A stretch of DNA of 64,000 nt, taken from assembly GCF_014205295.1 (NCBI RefSeq), contig NZ_JACHNF010000001.1, forward strand, positions 4,154,001 through 4,218,000, read 5' to 3'. Numbering within the stretch: position 1 is the first letter of the stretch; each line of letters begins with the position of its first letter. The notes beneath the pieces are model-generated. The model did no database searches, was not told where the DNA came from, and worked only from the letters and a program-made list of their open reading frames with translations. A program made the translations under genes and the position numbers. Origin of the DNA: Kribbella solani. Its GTDB lineage: Bacteria; Actinomycetota; Actinomycetes; Propionibacteriales; Kribbellaceae. Shown one piece after another: positions 27,585 to 38,309 of the stretch.

Positions 27585-28628
27585 GTGTCTCAGCTGGTCA
27601 CCGGTGAAGCAGTCGTTCTCCAGGTACGGATCGCCCGGATGCCGACGCGGGCGCTGGCGTGTGCGATCGACATGATCCTGCAGGGAATCGTACTGGTCGT
27701 ACTGATCTCGCTACTGGCCGGATTCCTGCTCGGTGGCGAGTCCAGTGAGGCACTGGCGTTCGCGTTGATCTTCATCGTCGTGCTGGTCGTGGTGATCGGC
27801 TACCGGGTAGTGATGGAGACACTGACGCGTGGGCGGACGCTGGGGAAGATGGTGCTCGGGCTGAAGGTCGTACGGGACGACGGCAGCTCGATCCGGTTCC
27901 GGCACGCGCTGGTGCGTACGCTGCTGTGGTTCTTTGTGGACTTCGCGCCGTGGTTCGCGGCTAGCCCTGGGATCGTGGCCAGCCTGATGAACAAGCAAGG
28001 GAAGCGGATCGGGGACATGGTCGCCGGTACGGTCGTCATCCGCGAACGGCATCAGGCGATGGCGTCGCCGCCGCTGTTCGTACCTGGTCACCTGGTGCAG
28101 TGGGCGCAGTCGCTTGAGCTGTCGCGGCTGTCGGATGAGTTGGCGAACGCGACACGTGACTACCTGGCGCGGTACACCGAGCTGCTGCCGGGCGCGCAGA
28201 TCGCGCTCGGTGAGGCGCTGGCGGCGCGGGTCGCTGCTGTAACCGCACCAGCGCCGCCGGCGCAGCTGATCGCGCCGGCCTACCTGTCCGCGGTCCTGGC
28301 CGAACGCCGCCGCCGCGAACTCCACCGCCTCTCCACCCAACGCCCCCTCCACACCGGCCCCTTCGCCCCACCCGCCACCTTCACGCCGTACGCCCCGCCG
28401 CCCAACGCACCCGCAGCGCCGTACGCCCCGCCCAACGCCCTCGCCGCGCCGTACACGATCCCCGCCGGCCCGTTCGCCCCGCCCAGCCCGTACGGGGCGC
28501 AGCTGCCCCCTCCGCCCGCTCCAGCCCCCTTCCCGCCGCCCGCTACGCCCGGGCAGCAGAGCCGGCCTGTCACCGTGAACGCGCAAGGCTGGGCTGCCCC
28601 GGGCAGCGGTGACTCCGGCCAGTGGTGA
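27585..28628 (+). CDS. RDD family membrane protein with Pro-rich tail
   Basis: A 347-residue protein. The RDD domain (about residues 15–150) includes RALACAIDMILQGIVLV, GRTLGKMVLGLKVVRDDG and the closing KRIGDMVAGTVVI. A helical middle is followed by a Pro/Ala/Tyr-rich disordered tail from about residue 250 (FAPPATFTPYAPPPNAPAAP). I chose GTG at 27585 over GTG at 27558 because AGGAGG at 27568–27573 lies 11 bases upstream of the former. It diverges from SpoIIM. RDD proteins are often transport-related, but no substrate can be given. Confidence 0.88.
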   Translation: MSQLVTGEAVVLQVRIARMPTRALACAIDMILQGIVLVVLISLLAGFLLGGESSEALAFALIFIVVLVVVIGYRVVMETLTRGRTLGKMVLGLKVVRDDGSSIRFRHALVRTLLWFFVDFAPWFAASPGIVASLMNKQGKRIGDMVAGTVVIRERHQAMASPPLFVPGHLVQWAQSLELSRLSDELANATRDYLARYTELLPGAQIALGEALAARVAAVTAPAPPAQLIAPAYLSAVLAERRRRELHRLSTQRPLHTGPFAPPATFTPYAPPPNAPAAPYAPPNALAAPYTIPAGPFAPPSPYGAQLPPPPAPAPFPPPATPGQQSRPVTVNAQGWAAPGSGDSGQW

Positions 28629-28676
28629 CTCCGGCCAGTGGTCCTAGCGCCCACCACCTGAACTATTCTTGCGACC

Positions 28677-29423
28677 ATGTCGCAGATAGCGTGGAGTGAC
28701 TGGCTGAACCGGTGGGATGACCAGCAGGCCGGTTACCTGCCGGACCGGGACGAGCAGTTCGAGCTGATGCTCACGATCGTCGAGAAGCTCACCGGCGTAC
28801 CCAACAGATTCGTCGACCTCGCCTGCGGCCCAGGCTCGATCTCCGCGCGCACCCTGCGGCGATTCCCCGGCACCGAGGTGATCGGCGTCGACCTGGACCC
28901 GTTCCTGCTGGAGATCGCGCGCAACGCCGTGCCCGGCGCCTGGTTCGCCGAAGCAGACCTGCGCACCGCCGACTGGGACGCGGTACTAGGCGACGCCCCG
29001 GTGGACGCGGTCTGCTCCGCGACGGCACTGCACTGGCTGGACCCCGCCGACCTCGAAAACCTGGCGCGTACGCTCGCGCGCCGCATCCGCCCAGGTGGCG
29101 TCTTCCTCAACGCGGACACCATGCGCCTGGGCCCGGCCGAGGTACCACGCCTGGACGCGCTCGCCGTCGACCTGCGCAATCAGATCTGGTCGGACTCGCA
29201 CGCGAACGGCGTCGAGGACTGGGAAACCTGGTGGTCCGCGGCCGCCGCCGAGCCCGCGTTCACGGACCTCCTGGCCGTACGCGCCGAGCGCTTCGCCGAC
29301 CGCGCGACCACCCGCGACATCACCCTCACCGACACCCTGGAGTCCTTCCGCAAGGCAGGCTTCCAAGAGGTCGCGGTCCTGGGCCAGGTAGCCGACAAAC
29401 ACCTGATCGCCGCCATCCGCTGA
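28677..29423 (+). CDS. Class I SAM-dependent methyltransferase
   Basis: A 248-residue methyltransferase. Motif I is FVDLACGPGSIS, the acidic residue after strand 2 is in VIGVDLDPFLLEIA, and motif III is VDAVCSATALHWL. A C-terminal substrate domain follows. It precedes ahcY, convergently, which recycles the product S-adenosylhomocysteine; the functional link is suggestive but the genes are not in one operon. No clear ribosome site precedes the ATG, so it may be leaderless. The methyl acceptor is unknown; the TrmB/Tam-like architecture fits small-molecule methylation. Confidence 0.88.
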   Translation: MSQIAWSDWLNRWDDQQAGYLPDRDEQFELMLTIVEKLTGVPNRFVDLACGPGSISARTLRRFPGTEVIGVDLDPFLLEIARNAVPGAWFAEADLRTADWDAVLGDAPVDAVCSATALHWLDPADLENLARTLARRIRPGGVFLNADTMRLGPAEVPRLDALAVDLRNQIWSDSHANGVEDWETWWSAAAAEPAFTDLLAVRAERFADRATTRDITLTDTLESFRKAGFQEVAVLGQVADKHLIAAIR

Positions 29424-29474
29424 CGCCAGCGCCCCGGCAACCCGTCGTAAGGCCAACCCGCCGCAACGCGAAAC

Positions 29475-29496
29475 CGCCCCACCAACGGGTGGGGCG
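29475..29496. terminator. Bidirectional hairpin between methyltransferase and ahcY
   Basis: A perfect 9-bp GC stem (29475–29483 with 29488–29496) with loop AACG lies between convergent stops. On the minus strand it is followed by GGTTTCG. It can terminate both genes. Confidence 0.7.
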
Positions 29497-29511
29497 CCAG
29501 GTCGCGAGTAC

Positions 29512-30972
<1,461 letters not shown>

Positions 30973-31066
30973 GCCGCTCCCCTGAAGACTTTGCCTGAAA
31001 CTGTGATTGACACGCACCTGAGCGTAGAGGGCCGAGCCACGCGGTTTGATCGCTCCAGGCGCGTTT

Positions 31067-31084
31067 TTGACACCGAAATGTCAA
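31067..31084. promoter_or_regulatory. Inverted repeat TTGACA-N6-TGTCAA between ahcY and merR-type gene
   Basis: A perfect 6-6-6 inverted repeat lies 10 bases upstream of the regulator start and about 95 upstream of ahcY. Each arm is also a −35-like hexamer, one for each direction. It could be the binding site of the regulator itself, controlling both divergent genes. Confidence 0.5.
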
Positions 31085-31094
31085 GATTGATGCT

Positions 31095-31454
31095 ATGCGC
31101 ATCACCGAGGCCGCTCGCCAGCTGGGTACCACTCCGCGCATGCTGCGCTACCGGGAGGCGCTCGGGCTGCTGCCACGGTCCCGGTCGGAGCACACCGCCC
31201 AGCGCCAGTACGACGAGCGCGACCTGGCCGCGGTCCAGCTCGCGCTCGATCTGGAACGCCGGTACGACGTGACGCCGGCCGCGCTCGCCTTCGCCCTGCG
31301 CGCGCTCGCCGAGCCGTCGGTCGCGGCCGATATCCGCAACCTCGGCTACCGCACCGGACGGCTGTCCGCACCGCCGACTCAGTCGGAGATCGACCGCGAG
31401 CGCGCCCTCAGGTGGCTGGGGCGCTCGGGTGTACTGCCGCCGAAACCGCGCTGA
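31095..31454 (+). CDS. MerR family transcriptional regulator
   Basis: A 119-residue protein with an N-terminal MerR-type winged helix (MRITEAARQLGTTPRMLRYRE; the family's R-Y-R/Y-E turn is present). The C-terminal half is short, helical and lacks cysteines, so it is not a metal sensor. It is divergent from ahcY with an inverted repeat between, which suggests control of methyl-cycle genes or autoregulation, but the effector is unknown. The start codon is close to the repeat, so the transcript may be leaderless. Confidence 0.85.
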   Translation: MRITEAARQLGTTPRMLRYREALGLLPRSRSEHTAQRQYDERDLAAVQLALDLERRYDVTPAALAFALRALAEPSVAADIRNLGYRTGRLSAPPTQSEIDRERALRWLGRSGVLPPKPR

Positions 31455-31522
31455 TCCGAAGAGGGAAAGGAAAGCAGGGGCAGCGCGTTGGTGCGCCGGG
31501 GGCCGTAGGCGAGCCGGGGGCG

Positions 31523-32482
31523 TCAGTGGGACGGGGCCTCGGGGACGGCTGGGCGGTCTTCGCGGACGTAGTTCTCCACGTAGATGTCCGGCTCGAGGTA
31601 GATGTGCTGACTCATCGGCTCGGCCTCGCGGATCGCGTGCTCGGCGTCGTTGATGATCCGGGCCACGACGGCAGCATCCGAGGTCGGCTCGACCGCGACC
31701 TTGGCCGCGACCAGTACCTCTTCCGGGCCGAGGTGGAGGGTCCGGATGTGGATCATCCGCTGCACGCCGACGGTGTTCTCGATCGCCGCCACGATCCGCT
31801 GCTGCGACTCGCGGGTCGCGGACTCGCCGAGCAGCAGCGACTTCATCTCGATCGCCAGGAAGATCGCCACGCAGACCAGCAGCGCGCCGATCGCCATCGA
31901 GCCCAGGCCGTCGAACACACCGTTGCCGGTAGCAAGGGTCAGGACGACGCCGATCAGCGCCAGCACCAGACCGGTGAGCGCCGCGAAGTCCTCCAGCAGG
32001 ATCACCGGCAGCTCCGGGGCGCGGGCGTTCCGGACGAACTTCACCCACGGAACCTTGCCGCGGACCTTGTTCGCCTCGACGATCGCGGTCCGGAACGAGA
32101 AGCTCTCCATCACGATGGCGAGCACCAGCACCACGACCGGTACCCATTTCCAGCTGTCGATCCCGTGCGGGTCGTGCACCTTGTGATAGCCCTCGTACAG
32201 CGCGAACAGACCGCCGACGCTGAACAGCACGATCGACACGATGAACGAGTACACGTACCGTTCCCGGCCGAAACCGAACTGGTGCAGCTCGTCGGCCGCG
32301 CGCTTGGCCCGCTTGCCGCCGACCAGCAGCAGCACCTGGTTGCCCGCGTCGGCGAGCGAGTGGATCGCCTCGGCCAGCATCGAGGCCGACAGCGTCAGTC
32401 CCCAGGCGGCGAACTTGGTGATCGCGATCCCGGTGTTCGCCAGCAAAGCCGCGACTACGGCCTTGTTCCCGCCACCAGCCAT
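31523..32482 (-). CDS. Cation diffusion facilitator (CDF) family transporter
   Basis: A 319-residue divalent-cation/proton antiporter with about six helices. The metal site is H41xxxD45 in helix 2 (LAEAIHSLADAGNQ) and E164/D165 in helix 5 (LLEDFAALTG). A cytoplasmic ferredoxin-like domain follows from about residue 225. The mixed H/D and E/D pairs suggest zinc or manganese, but specificity cannot be settled here. It lies 21 bases after manA on the same strand, so it may be the last gene of the mannose operon. It is convergent with the MerR gene. Confidence 0.9.
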   Translation of the reverse strand: MAGGGNKAVVAALLANTGIAITKFAAWGLTLSASMLAEAIHSLADAGNQVLLLVGGKRAKRAADELHQFGFGRERYVYSFIVSIVLFSVGGLFALYEGYHKVHDPHGIDSWKWVPVVVLVLAIVMESFSFRTAIVEANKVRGKVPWVKFVRNARAPELPVILLEDFAALTGLVLALIGVVLTLATGNGVFDGLGSMAIGALLVCVAIFLAIEMKSLLLGESATRESQQRIVAAIENTVGVQRMIHIRTLHLGPEEVLVAAKVAVEPTSDAAVVARIINDAEHAIREAEPMSQHIYLEPDIYVENYVREDRPAVPEAPSH

Positions 32483-32503
32483 GGTGTTCTGTTCCTCCGG
32501 TAA

Positions 32504-33658
32504 TCAGCGTGCGGACACGACGAACGCCGTGCCGGAACCACGCAAGATACAGGGTCCTTCGGGTCCGGAAGCGAACCCGGACTGGCCCGCGGACAAGCTC
32601 TCAGCAGATTCTTGGCCGAGCACCTCGACAGCCCCGTCGACGCAGGCGATGATCCGCGGCCCGGCGCCGTCGACCGCCCGCTCGGCACCCGCCAGATCCA
32701 CCCGCTGAACGGCGAAGTACTCGCACCCGGTCTCGTAGAAACCGGCGTCCGTCGCGGTCAGTACCGGGTCCTCGAGCGGCTCGAAATCCACCACCGAGAC
32801 CAGCTCGGGTACGTCGACGTGCTTGCTGGTCAGTCCACCACGCAACACGTTGTCCGAGTTGGCCATGACTTCGAAACCGAGCCCGTGCAAGTACGCGTGC
32901 ACGTTCCCGGCCGGCAGGTACACCGCGTCGAACCGCTCCAGGCGGACGCGGTTCAGCAACAGCGCGGCGAGTACGCCGGGATCGTCCGGGAAGTCCGCGC
33001 ACAGCTTCGCGAGCGTCTCGCGCTCCAGGGCGAACGCATCCCCGGTGTACTGCGCGACCGCCTCGCCGAGCGCGCCGACCAATGGCCGGATGGTGTCCCG
33101 GTCGGTGCTCATGAAGTCCGTGAACGCCTGACGGAGCTTCCCGTCGCGGAGCTGGTTCGTCAGCTCGGTGAACCCGGTCGGTGCCAGCGCGTCGAGCAGC
33201 GCCACCGTACGCTCCAGCGGCCGGAAACCGACCAGTGCGTCGAACGGCTCGAGCGCGATCAGGATCTCCGGCTTCGGCCAGGCGTCCTTGTAGTTGCGGT
33301 CCGCCGCGTTCCGGGGAATCCCGTCCGCCTCGTCCCGCGCGTACCCGTCGATCGCCTGGTCGCGGGACGGGTGCGCCTGGATCGACAACGGCTGCCCGGC
33401 CGCCAGCAGCTTCGCGAGGAACGGGAACCGGCCGTCGAACCGCTCGGCGGTCTCCTCCCCCAGCACCGCGGCCGGGTCGGCGGACACCACGTCGTACAGC
33501 GTGTCACCGTTCGGCAGCACCGACGGCGCCGACTCGTGCGCGCCCATCCACAGCTCGGCCTGCGGCTTGCCGTCCGGCTCCACCCCGAGCAGCTCAGGTA
33601 ACGCGGTCCGCGATCCCCAGGCGTAGTCGCGGAGGGTGTTCTGCAGCCGGACTACCAC
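32504..33658 (-). CDS. manA: Mannose-6-phosphate isomerase (class I)
   Basis: A 384-residue zinc enzyme interconverting fructose-6-phosphate and mannose-6-phosphate, the entry to GDP-mannose and polyprenyl-mannose synthesis. The zinc-binding signature LSIQAHPSRDQA is present near residue 95. The active-site stretch YLPAGNVHAYLHGLGFEVMA with NSDNVLRGG is intact. Its start overlaps the SIS gene by seven bases. Together with manB and manC in this window it completes mannose activation. Confidence 0.95.
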   Translation of the reverse strand: MVVRLQNTLRDYAWGSRTALPELLGVEPDGKPQAELWMGAHESAPSVLPNGDTLYDVVSADPAAVLGEETAERFDGRFPFLAKLLAAGQPLSIQAHPSRDQAIDGYARDEADGIPRNAADRNYKDAWPKPEILIALEPFDALVGFRPLERTVALLDALAPTGFTELTNQLRDGKLRQAFTDFMSTDRDTIRPLVGALGEAVAQYTGDAFALERETLAKLCADFPDDPGVLAALLLNRVRLERFDAVYLPAGNVHAYLHGLGFEVMANSDNVLRGGLTSKHVDVPELVSVVDFEPLEDPVLTATDAGFYETGCEYFAVQRVDLAGAERAVDGAGPRIIACVDGAVEVLGQESAESLSAGQSGFASGPEGPCILRGSGTAFVVSAR

Positions 33659-34722
33659 GCTGGGTCCTCCGACGGGTTCCCCTGCTCGAACGGGTCGCTG
33701 TCGGTCGCCGTACCGTACCGGCCGAGTCCCAGACCCAGGTACGCCGCGGCGTACCGGCCGTGCTGCGTCAACGCCGCGTACCGCGCGATGTCAGTGCCAT
33801 TGGCCTGCGTCACGGTGTGTACGCGGACGTCATGCGCTTGTGCCTTCGACTCCAGCTTCCGGCGCTGCTCGGCCACCTCCTCCACGCCGTCGTCCAGGAT
33901 GACCAGAGCGGGCCGCAGCTCCTCCGGCTTGTCGAACGGGTCGGCGAACAGGTCACGAGGCGGCTGGTTCAGTACGGGCAGCAGGTGGCCGGCGTCCGCG
34001 GCCAGAGCCGGACGGCCACTGGCCAACCGGATTGCCTCGACCACCCGGCGTGCTGCACGCGCGGCCAGCACCGAACCGCCCCAGACCAAAGGCAGTGCGT
34101 CAGCCAATACCAGAGCCAGGTCCTTGGCCGGGTTGGACGCTACGTCGTTGTTGGGCGAGCACTCGATGGCTACGTCGTCCAGCACCGCGGCGACCGACTT
34201 GTGGTCCACCTCCGGCCCCAGCTCCATCTGGTGCAGTGCCTGGAGCACGGCTACTGCTGCGGCGAGCTGGTCGTCGGACTGGGACGGCAGCCGGATAGCG
34301 TGCCGCAGACCGGCCGAGGCGATCACTACCGGCGAGTCAGGTGGTGCAGCCACCATCAGGCCACAACCACGTCGCACCGCTTCGCCGGTCGCGGAGATCG
34401 CGTCCAAGTCCTCGGACGCGCCACCGAGTACGACAACCAGGTCCAGCGGCCCGGTCCAGCCGGGCAGCCCCGGACCGGGCCAGGCGAGGAACGGAACCGG
34501 ACAGACCGGCTCCAGCACCGCCCGGACCAGCCGGGCGTCACGGCCAACGGCCACCACCGCGCGCGGACGGAAGCCGTCCGACGTCAGCCCGGACAGTACG
34601 TCCGCGGATGCTTCCAGCTCGGCCCGCACCCGCGCACCGGCCATCGCCAGCCGCCGGAGCAGGTGATCCGCCGCCTGCAGTGCGCCCGGGTCATCCAACC
34701 GCGTGTCGTCGAACAAACTCAT
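33652..34722 (-). CDS. SIS-domain sugar isomerase-like protein (TobH-type)
   Basis: A 356-residue protein of the actinobacterial SIS-domain family located between manB and manA in mycobacteria and relatives. The SIS fold is seen in GFRPRAVVAVGRDARLVRAV and LDLVVVLGGASEDLDAI. The expected Ser/Thr phosphate loop is degenerate, so isomerase activity is doubtful. It overlaps both neighbours (one base with the Trm112 gene, seven with manA), so the stoichiometry of the three products is probably linked. Confidence 0.85.
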   Translation of the reverse strand: MSLFDDTRLDDPGALQAADHLLRRLAMAGARVRAELEASADVLSGLTSDGFRPRAVVAVGRDARLVRAVLEPVCPVPFLAWPGPGLPGWTGPLDLVVVLGGASEDLDAISATGEAVRRGCGLMVAAPPDSPVVIASAGLRHAIRLPSQSDDQLAAAVAVLQALHQMELGPEVDHKSVAAVLDDVAIECSPNNDVASNPAKDLALVLADALPLVWGGSVLAARAARRVVEAIRLASGRPALAADAGHLLPVLNQPPRDLFADPFDKPEELRPALVILDDGVEEVAEQRRKLESKAQAHDVRVHTVTQANGTDIARYAALTQHGRYAAAYLGLGLGRYGTATDSDPFEQGNPSEDPAW

Positions 34723-34925
34723 CAGTTCTCCGTCGCGGCGGGTTCCCTGGTGTCCCGGGCCTCGTCGATCAGCAGCACCGGGATGTCGTCACGCACCGGA
34801 TACGCCAGCGCGCAGGCGGCGTTCGTACAGATCAGCTCGTTCGCCTCGTTGTCCACCCGGAACTCCGAGCGGCACTTCGGGCAGACCAGGATGCTCAGCA
34901 GGTCCGGGTCCAGATTGACTGCCAT
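34722..34925 (-). CDS. Trm112-like zinc-ribbon protein
   Basis: A 67-residue protein with a zinc ribbon formed by LVCPKC and ICTNAAC, followed by YPVRDDIPVLLIDEA, the Trm112/UPF0434 signature. In other organisms Trm112 activates methyltransferases; in actinobacteria this small protein is fixed between manB and the SIS gene. It abuts manB without a gap and overlaps the next start. The partner enzyme is unknown. Confidence 0.92.
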   Translation of the reverse strand: MAVNLDPDLLSILVCPKCRSEFRVDNEANELICTNAACALAYPVRDDIPVLLIDEARDTREPAATEN

Positions 34926-36311
34926 TCAGTTCTCCTCCACCGATGCACCGGTGATCAGGGCCAGTACTTCGTCGCGGACACGTTCCATCGTGGCCCGGTC
35001 CGCGGCCTCGACGTTCAGTCGCAGCAGCGGTTCGGTGTTCGACGCACGGACGTTGAACCACCACTGTCCCGCCGAGACGGTCAGACCGTCCAGGTGGTCG
35101 ACGCTGATTCCGTCGCCGCCAGCGTAAGTGTCCTCGATCGCCGCGACCGTAGCGGCCTGGTCGGCGACCGTGTTGTTGAGCTCGCCGGACGCCACGTACC
35201 GCTCGTACTCGGCGAACCGCTCGCTGGCCGGGCGGTCCTGTTCACCCAGTGCGGCCAGCACGTGCAGCGCGGCCAGCATGCCGGTGTCGGCCCGCCAGAA
35301 GTCGCGGAAGTAGTAGTGCGCCGAGTGCTCGCCGCCGAACACCGCGTCGGTCTCGGCCATCTTCTGCTTGATGTTGGAGTGCCCGACCCGGGTCCGGACC
35401 GGGACGCCACCGTGCTCGCTGACCAGCTCCGGCACTGCCTTGGAGGTGATCAGGTTGTGCAGGATGGTCGAGCCGGGGTGCTTGGCCAGCTCGCGGACCG
35501 CGACCGCGCCGGTGATCGCGCTCGGCGAGATCGGCTCGCCCTGCTCGTCGACCACGAAACAGCGATCGGCGTCACCGTCGAAGGCGAGGCCGAGATCGGC
35601 GCCGGTCTCGCGGACCTTCGCCTGCAGGTCGACCAGGTTCTTCGGGTCCAGCGGGTTCGCCTCGTGGTTCGGGAAGTTGCCGTCCAGCTCGAAGTACAGC
35701 GGGATGATCGTCACCGGGCCGTCCGCGAAGACCGCCGGAACGGTGTGACCGCCCATCCCGTTGCCGGCATCCACGACCACGGTGAGCGGCCGGATGCCGC
35801 TCAGGTCCACCAGGTCGTGCAGGTGGTCGGCGTACGCCGTGAGCAGGTCCTTGCGGGTCACGTGCCCGGAGGCGGAGCCGGTCGCCGGGCCTTCGGTCAG
35901 CGCCTTGGCGACCAGGTCGGCGATGTCCCGCAGCCCCGAGTCGGCGCCGACCGGGGCAGCCGCCGCGCGGCACAGCTTGATCCCGTTGTACTTGGCCGGG
36001 TTGTGGCTGGCGGTGAACATCGCGCCGGGCAGGTCGAGCCGCCCGGACGCGAAGTACAGCTGGTCGGTGGAGGCCAGACCGATGTCGATCACATCGGCAC
36101 CGGTACTGGTCACTCCCTCGGCGAAGGCGGCTGCCAGCGCGGGGCTGGACGGCCGCATGTCGTACCCGACCACGACCGCCCCAGGTCCGGCGAGCACGTC
36201 CAGGACCTCGACGAACGCGGCACCGGTCGCCCGGGCCACCGACTCGTCCAGCTGGTCCGGGACTACCCCCCGTACGTCATACGCCTTGAAGATCGCCGCA
36301 ACGTCAACCAT
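34926..36311 (-). CDS. manB: Phosphomannomutase/phosphoglucomutase
   Basis: A 461-residue alpha-D-phosphohexomutase converting mannose-6-phosphate to mannose-1-phosphate. The phosphoserine is S102 in TASHNP, the magnesium loop is DGDADR at residues 245–250, the sugar-specificity loop is GGEHSAH at 326–332 (the mutase type able to use mannose and glucose), and the phosphate loop is RASNTEP. All are intact. It is the first gene of the manB–Trm112–SIS–manA group. Fifty bases separate it from the ThuA gene. Confidence 0.96.
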   Translation of the reverse strand: MVDVAAIFKAYDVRGVVPDQLDESVARATGAAFVEVLDVLAGPGAVVVGYDMRPSSPALAAAFAEGVTSTGADVIDIGLASTDQLYFASGRLDLPGAMFTASHNPAKYNGIKLCRAAAAPVGADSGLRDIADLVAKALTEGPATGSASGHVTRKDLLTAYADHLHDLVDLSGIRPLTVVVDAGNGMGGHTVPAVFADGPVTIIPLYFELDGNFPNHEANPLDPKNLVDLQAKVRETGADLGLAFDGDADRCFVVDEQGEPISPSAITGAVAVRELAKHPGSTILHNLITSKAVPELVSEHGGVPVRTRVGHSNIKQKMAETDAVFGGEHSAHYYFRDFWRADTGMLAALHVLAALGEQDRPASERFAEYERYVASGELNNTVADQAATVAAIEDTYAGGDGISVDHLDGLTVSAGQWWFNVRASNTEPLLRLNVEAADRATMERVRDEVLALITGASVEEN

Positions 36312-36361
36312 GCGTGGACCCTATCCGGCCCACCCCAGCCACTGTGTTGCAGACACCCTCC

Positions 36362-37105
36362 TTAGGCCCTTTCGAACCAGCCGGTGTCCTTGCGGTGGTG
36401 GACCGTCGGCAGCTGGCGCGGGACGACCGGCGCGGCCCAGCGGGTCGCGTTGGCGAGCACCTGCTGGATCTCCGGCTGGTGGTACGTCGGGTACTCCTGG
36501 TCGCCCGGGCGGAAGTAGAAGACCCGGCCCTGACCGCGGCGGTAGCAGCAGCCGGAGCGGAACACCTCGCCGCCGGAGAACGAGCTGACGAAGACCAGCT
36601 CGTCCGGCTGCGGGATGTCGAACAGCTCGCCGTACATCTCCTCCCGTTCGATCACCAGCGGGTGCGGGATGCCCTGGGCGATCGGGTGCCCGGCGGCGAC
36701 CGTCCAGATCAGCTCCCGGTCGTTCTCGGCGCGCCAGTCGAGCGAGCAGGTAGTACCCATCAGCTTGATGAAGATCTTGCTGAAGTGCGCCGAGTGCAGC
36801 GCGATCAGGCCCATCCCGGAGAGCACATGCTGCTGTACGCGCTCGACCACCGCGTCGTCGACGTCACCGTGCGCGGCGTGACCCCACCAGGTGAGTACGT
36901 CGGTGTCGGCCAGCACCTCCTCGGTCAGACCGTGCTCCGGGTCCTGCAGCGTGGCGGTCCGGACCACCACGTCGGCGCCGAGCTTGTCCCGGAGCGCGGC
37001 CGCGATGGTGCCGTGCATGGTGTCCGGGTAGACCTTGCGGACGGTCTCGTCGCGACCCTCGTGGACGTTTTCGCCCCAGACCGTGACGCGGATCGGTTCA
37101 GTCAT
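36362..37105 (-). CDS. ThuA-like sugar metabolism protein
   Basis: A 247-residue ThuA domain protein (glutamine-amidotransferase-like fold: [21 protein letters not shown] … [14 protein letters not shown]). ThuA in rhizobia takes part in trehalose use, and ThuA proteins often convert keto-sugar intermediates together with Gfo/Idh oxidoreductases. The ATG at 37105 overlaps the oxidoreductase gene by eight bases, supporting joint action. The natural sugar is not deducible. Confidence 0.88.
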   Translation of the reverse strand: MTEPIRVTVWGENVHEGRDETVRKVYPDTMHGTIAAALRDKLGADVVVRTATLQDPEHGLTEEVLADTDVLTWWGHAAHGDVDDAVVERVQQHVLSGMGLIALHSAHFSKIFIKLMGTTCSLDWRAENDRELIWTVAAGHPIAQGIPHPLVIEREEMYGELFDIPQPDELVFVSSFSGGEVFRSGCCYRRGQGRVFYFRPGDQEYPTYHQPEIQQVLANATRWAAPVVPRQLPTVHHRKDTGWFERA

Positions 37106-38192
37106 GGAGTACAACCTCTCGTCCCGCCTTCGCCGAGGCGTAGCAGGCGTCGATGATCTCGGTCCGGAGCAGCGCCTCGGACCCGTTCTGGCCTTCCCAC
37201 TCACCGCTGCGGACGATCCGGACGAACTCCCGGACCACCGCGCGGTGACCGAGCCCGGCGCCGGTCGCGGGCTTCACCTCGGCCGGTACGCCGGCCACGT
37301 CGGTGAAGATCCGCAGTGTGTCCTCGGTGGTGTAGTTCTGGACGTCGATCTTGGCGCCGCCCTCAGTACCGAACAGTTCGATCCCGAAGTTGTCGCCCGG
37401 CGCCCGGTACGTGGCCCAGCTGGTCTCCAGCTGCAGAGCGCCGCCACCCTTCAGGCGCAGGTACGCGGTGGCCAGGTCCTCCACCTCGAACTTCGACCCG
37501 AGCGTGTCGACGGTCGGTCGATCCGGCGTGGTCGCGCTGCCCTTGCCCTGCGGCCCGAGCTCCGCGAACGTGTCCGCGGACACCGTACTGATCCGCGGCT
37601 CACCCATCAGGTGCAGTGCCATGTCCAGGATGTGTACGCCCAGGTCGATCAGCGGACCGCCACCGGACAGCTCCCGGTTGGTGAACCAGCCACCCATGCC
37701 CGGGATGCCGTTGCGACGCATCCAGTGCGCCTTCGCGTAGTAGATCCGGCCCAGCCGGCCCTCGTCGATCTGGTGCTTCAGCGCCGCGACGTCACCGCGC
37801 TCCCGGTGGTTGAACACCACCTTGAGCACCCGGCCGGCCTGCTTCGACGCCTCGACCATCGCGGTGCCTTCCGCCACCGTACGGGCCAGCGGCTTCTCGG
37901 ACAGGACGTGCAGCCCCTTCGCCAGCGCCGCCAGCGCGATCGGGGCGTGCAGCTGCGTCGGCGTACCGATGCTGACCGCGTCCAGCCCCGGCGTCGCGAG
38001 CAGGTCCTCCCACTTCTCGTACAGATGCGGTACGCCGTGCTTCTCGCCCAGGCTGGTGAGCGTGTCCTTCTCCAGCCCGGCCAGCGCGATCACCTCGACG
38101 TCCGGCAGCTCGGAGAACGCCTCCAGCGCGGTCCGCCCGGCGAACCCCAGACCGACAACTCCGACCCGCAGTTTTTGATCGTTCACAGACAC
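37098..38192 (-). CDS. Gfo/Idh/MocA family oxidoreductase
   Basis: A 364-residue NAD(P)-dependent sugar or inositol dehydrogenase. The Rossmann signature is [17 protein letters not shown], the family motif [12 protein letters not shown] follows near residue 100, and HxxD-type catalytic residues appear in [16 protein letters not shown] chose GTG at 38192 ([13 protein letters not shown]) because GGGAGAGG lies five bases upstream; GTG 38186 is an alternative. It is translationally coupled to the ThuA gene. The pair is probably a carbohydrate-modifying operon. Confidence 0.92.
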   Translation of the reverse strand: MSVNDQKLRVGVVGLGFAGRTALEAFSELPDVEVIALAGLEKDTLTSLGEKHGVPHLYEKWEDLLATPGLDAVSIGTPTQLHAPIALAALAKGLHVLSEKPLARTVAEGTAMVEASKQAGRVLKVVFNHRERGDVAALKHQIDEGRLGRIYYAKAHWMRRNGIPGMGGWFTNRELSGGGPLIDLGVHILDMALHLMGEPRISTVSADTFAELGPQGKGSATTPDRPTVDTLGSKFEVEDLATAYLRLKGGGALQLETSWATYRAPGDNFGIELFGTEGGAKIDVQNYTTEDTLRIFTDVAGVPAEVKPATGAGLGHRAVVREFVRIVRSGEWEGQNGSEALLRTEIIDACYASAKAGREVVLHD

Positions 38193-38227
38193 GATCCTCT
38201 CCCGATGACAACGAAGGTCACAAACCT

Positions 38228-38251
38228 GTTCCCACACTACGGAACACGTTC
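38228..38251. promoter_or_regulatory. Overlapping inverted repeats upstream of Gfo/Idh gene
   Basis: GTTCC-N8-GGAAC (38228–38245) overlaps a second palindrome GAAC-AC-GTTC (38242–38251), 36–59 bases upstream of the start. A −10-like TTATAA is about 30 bases further on the minus strand. These look like operator half-sites for a sugar-responsive regulator, but the evidence is pattern only. Confidence 0.35.
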
Positions 38252-38309
38252 GGACACAGGATTGCCCGAGTTATAACAGATCGGTCACGGCGACCGCCGA
38301 GGCGCGAGC

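Noticed and set aside
30973-31094. SAH or SAM riboswitch upstream of ahcY
   Set aside because: I could not find the conserved core or pairing pattern; only an inverted repeat near the divergent gene is visible.
36346-36358. Short match to the end of the 1489–1652 palindrome (GCAGACACCCTC-like)
   Set aside because: Only about 11 bases match, with no inverted partner nearby, so chance is sufficient explanation.
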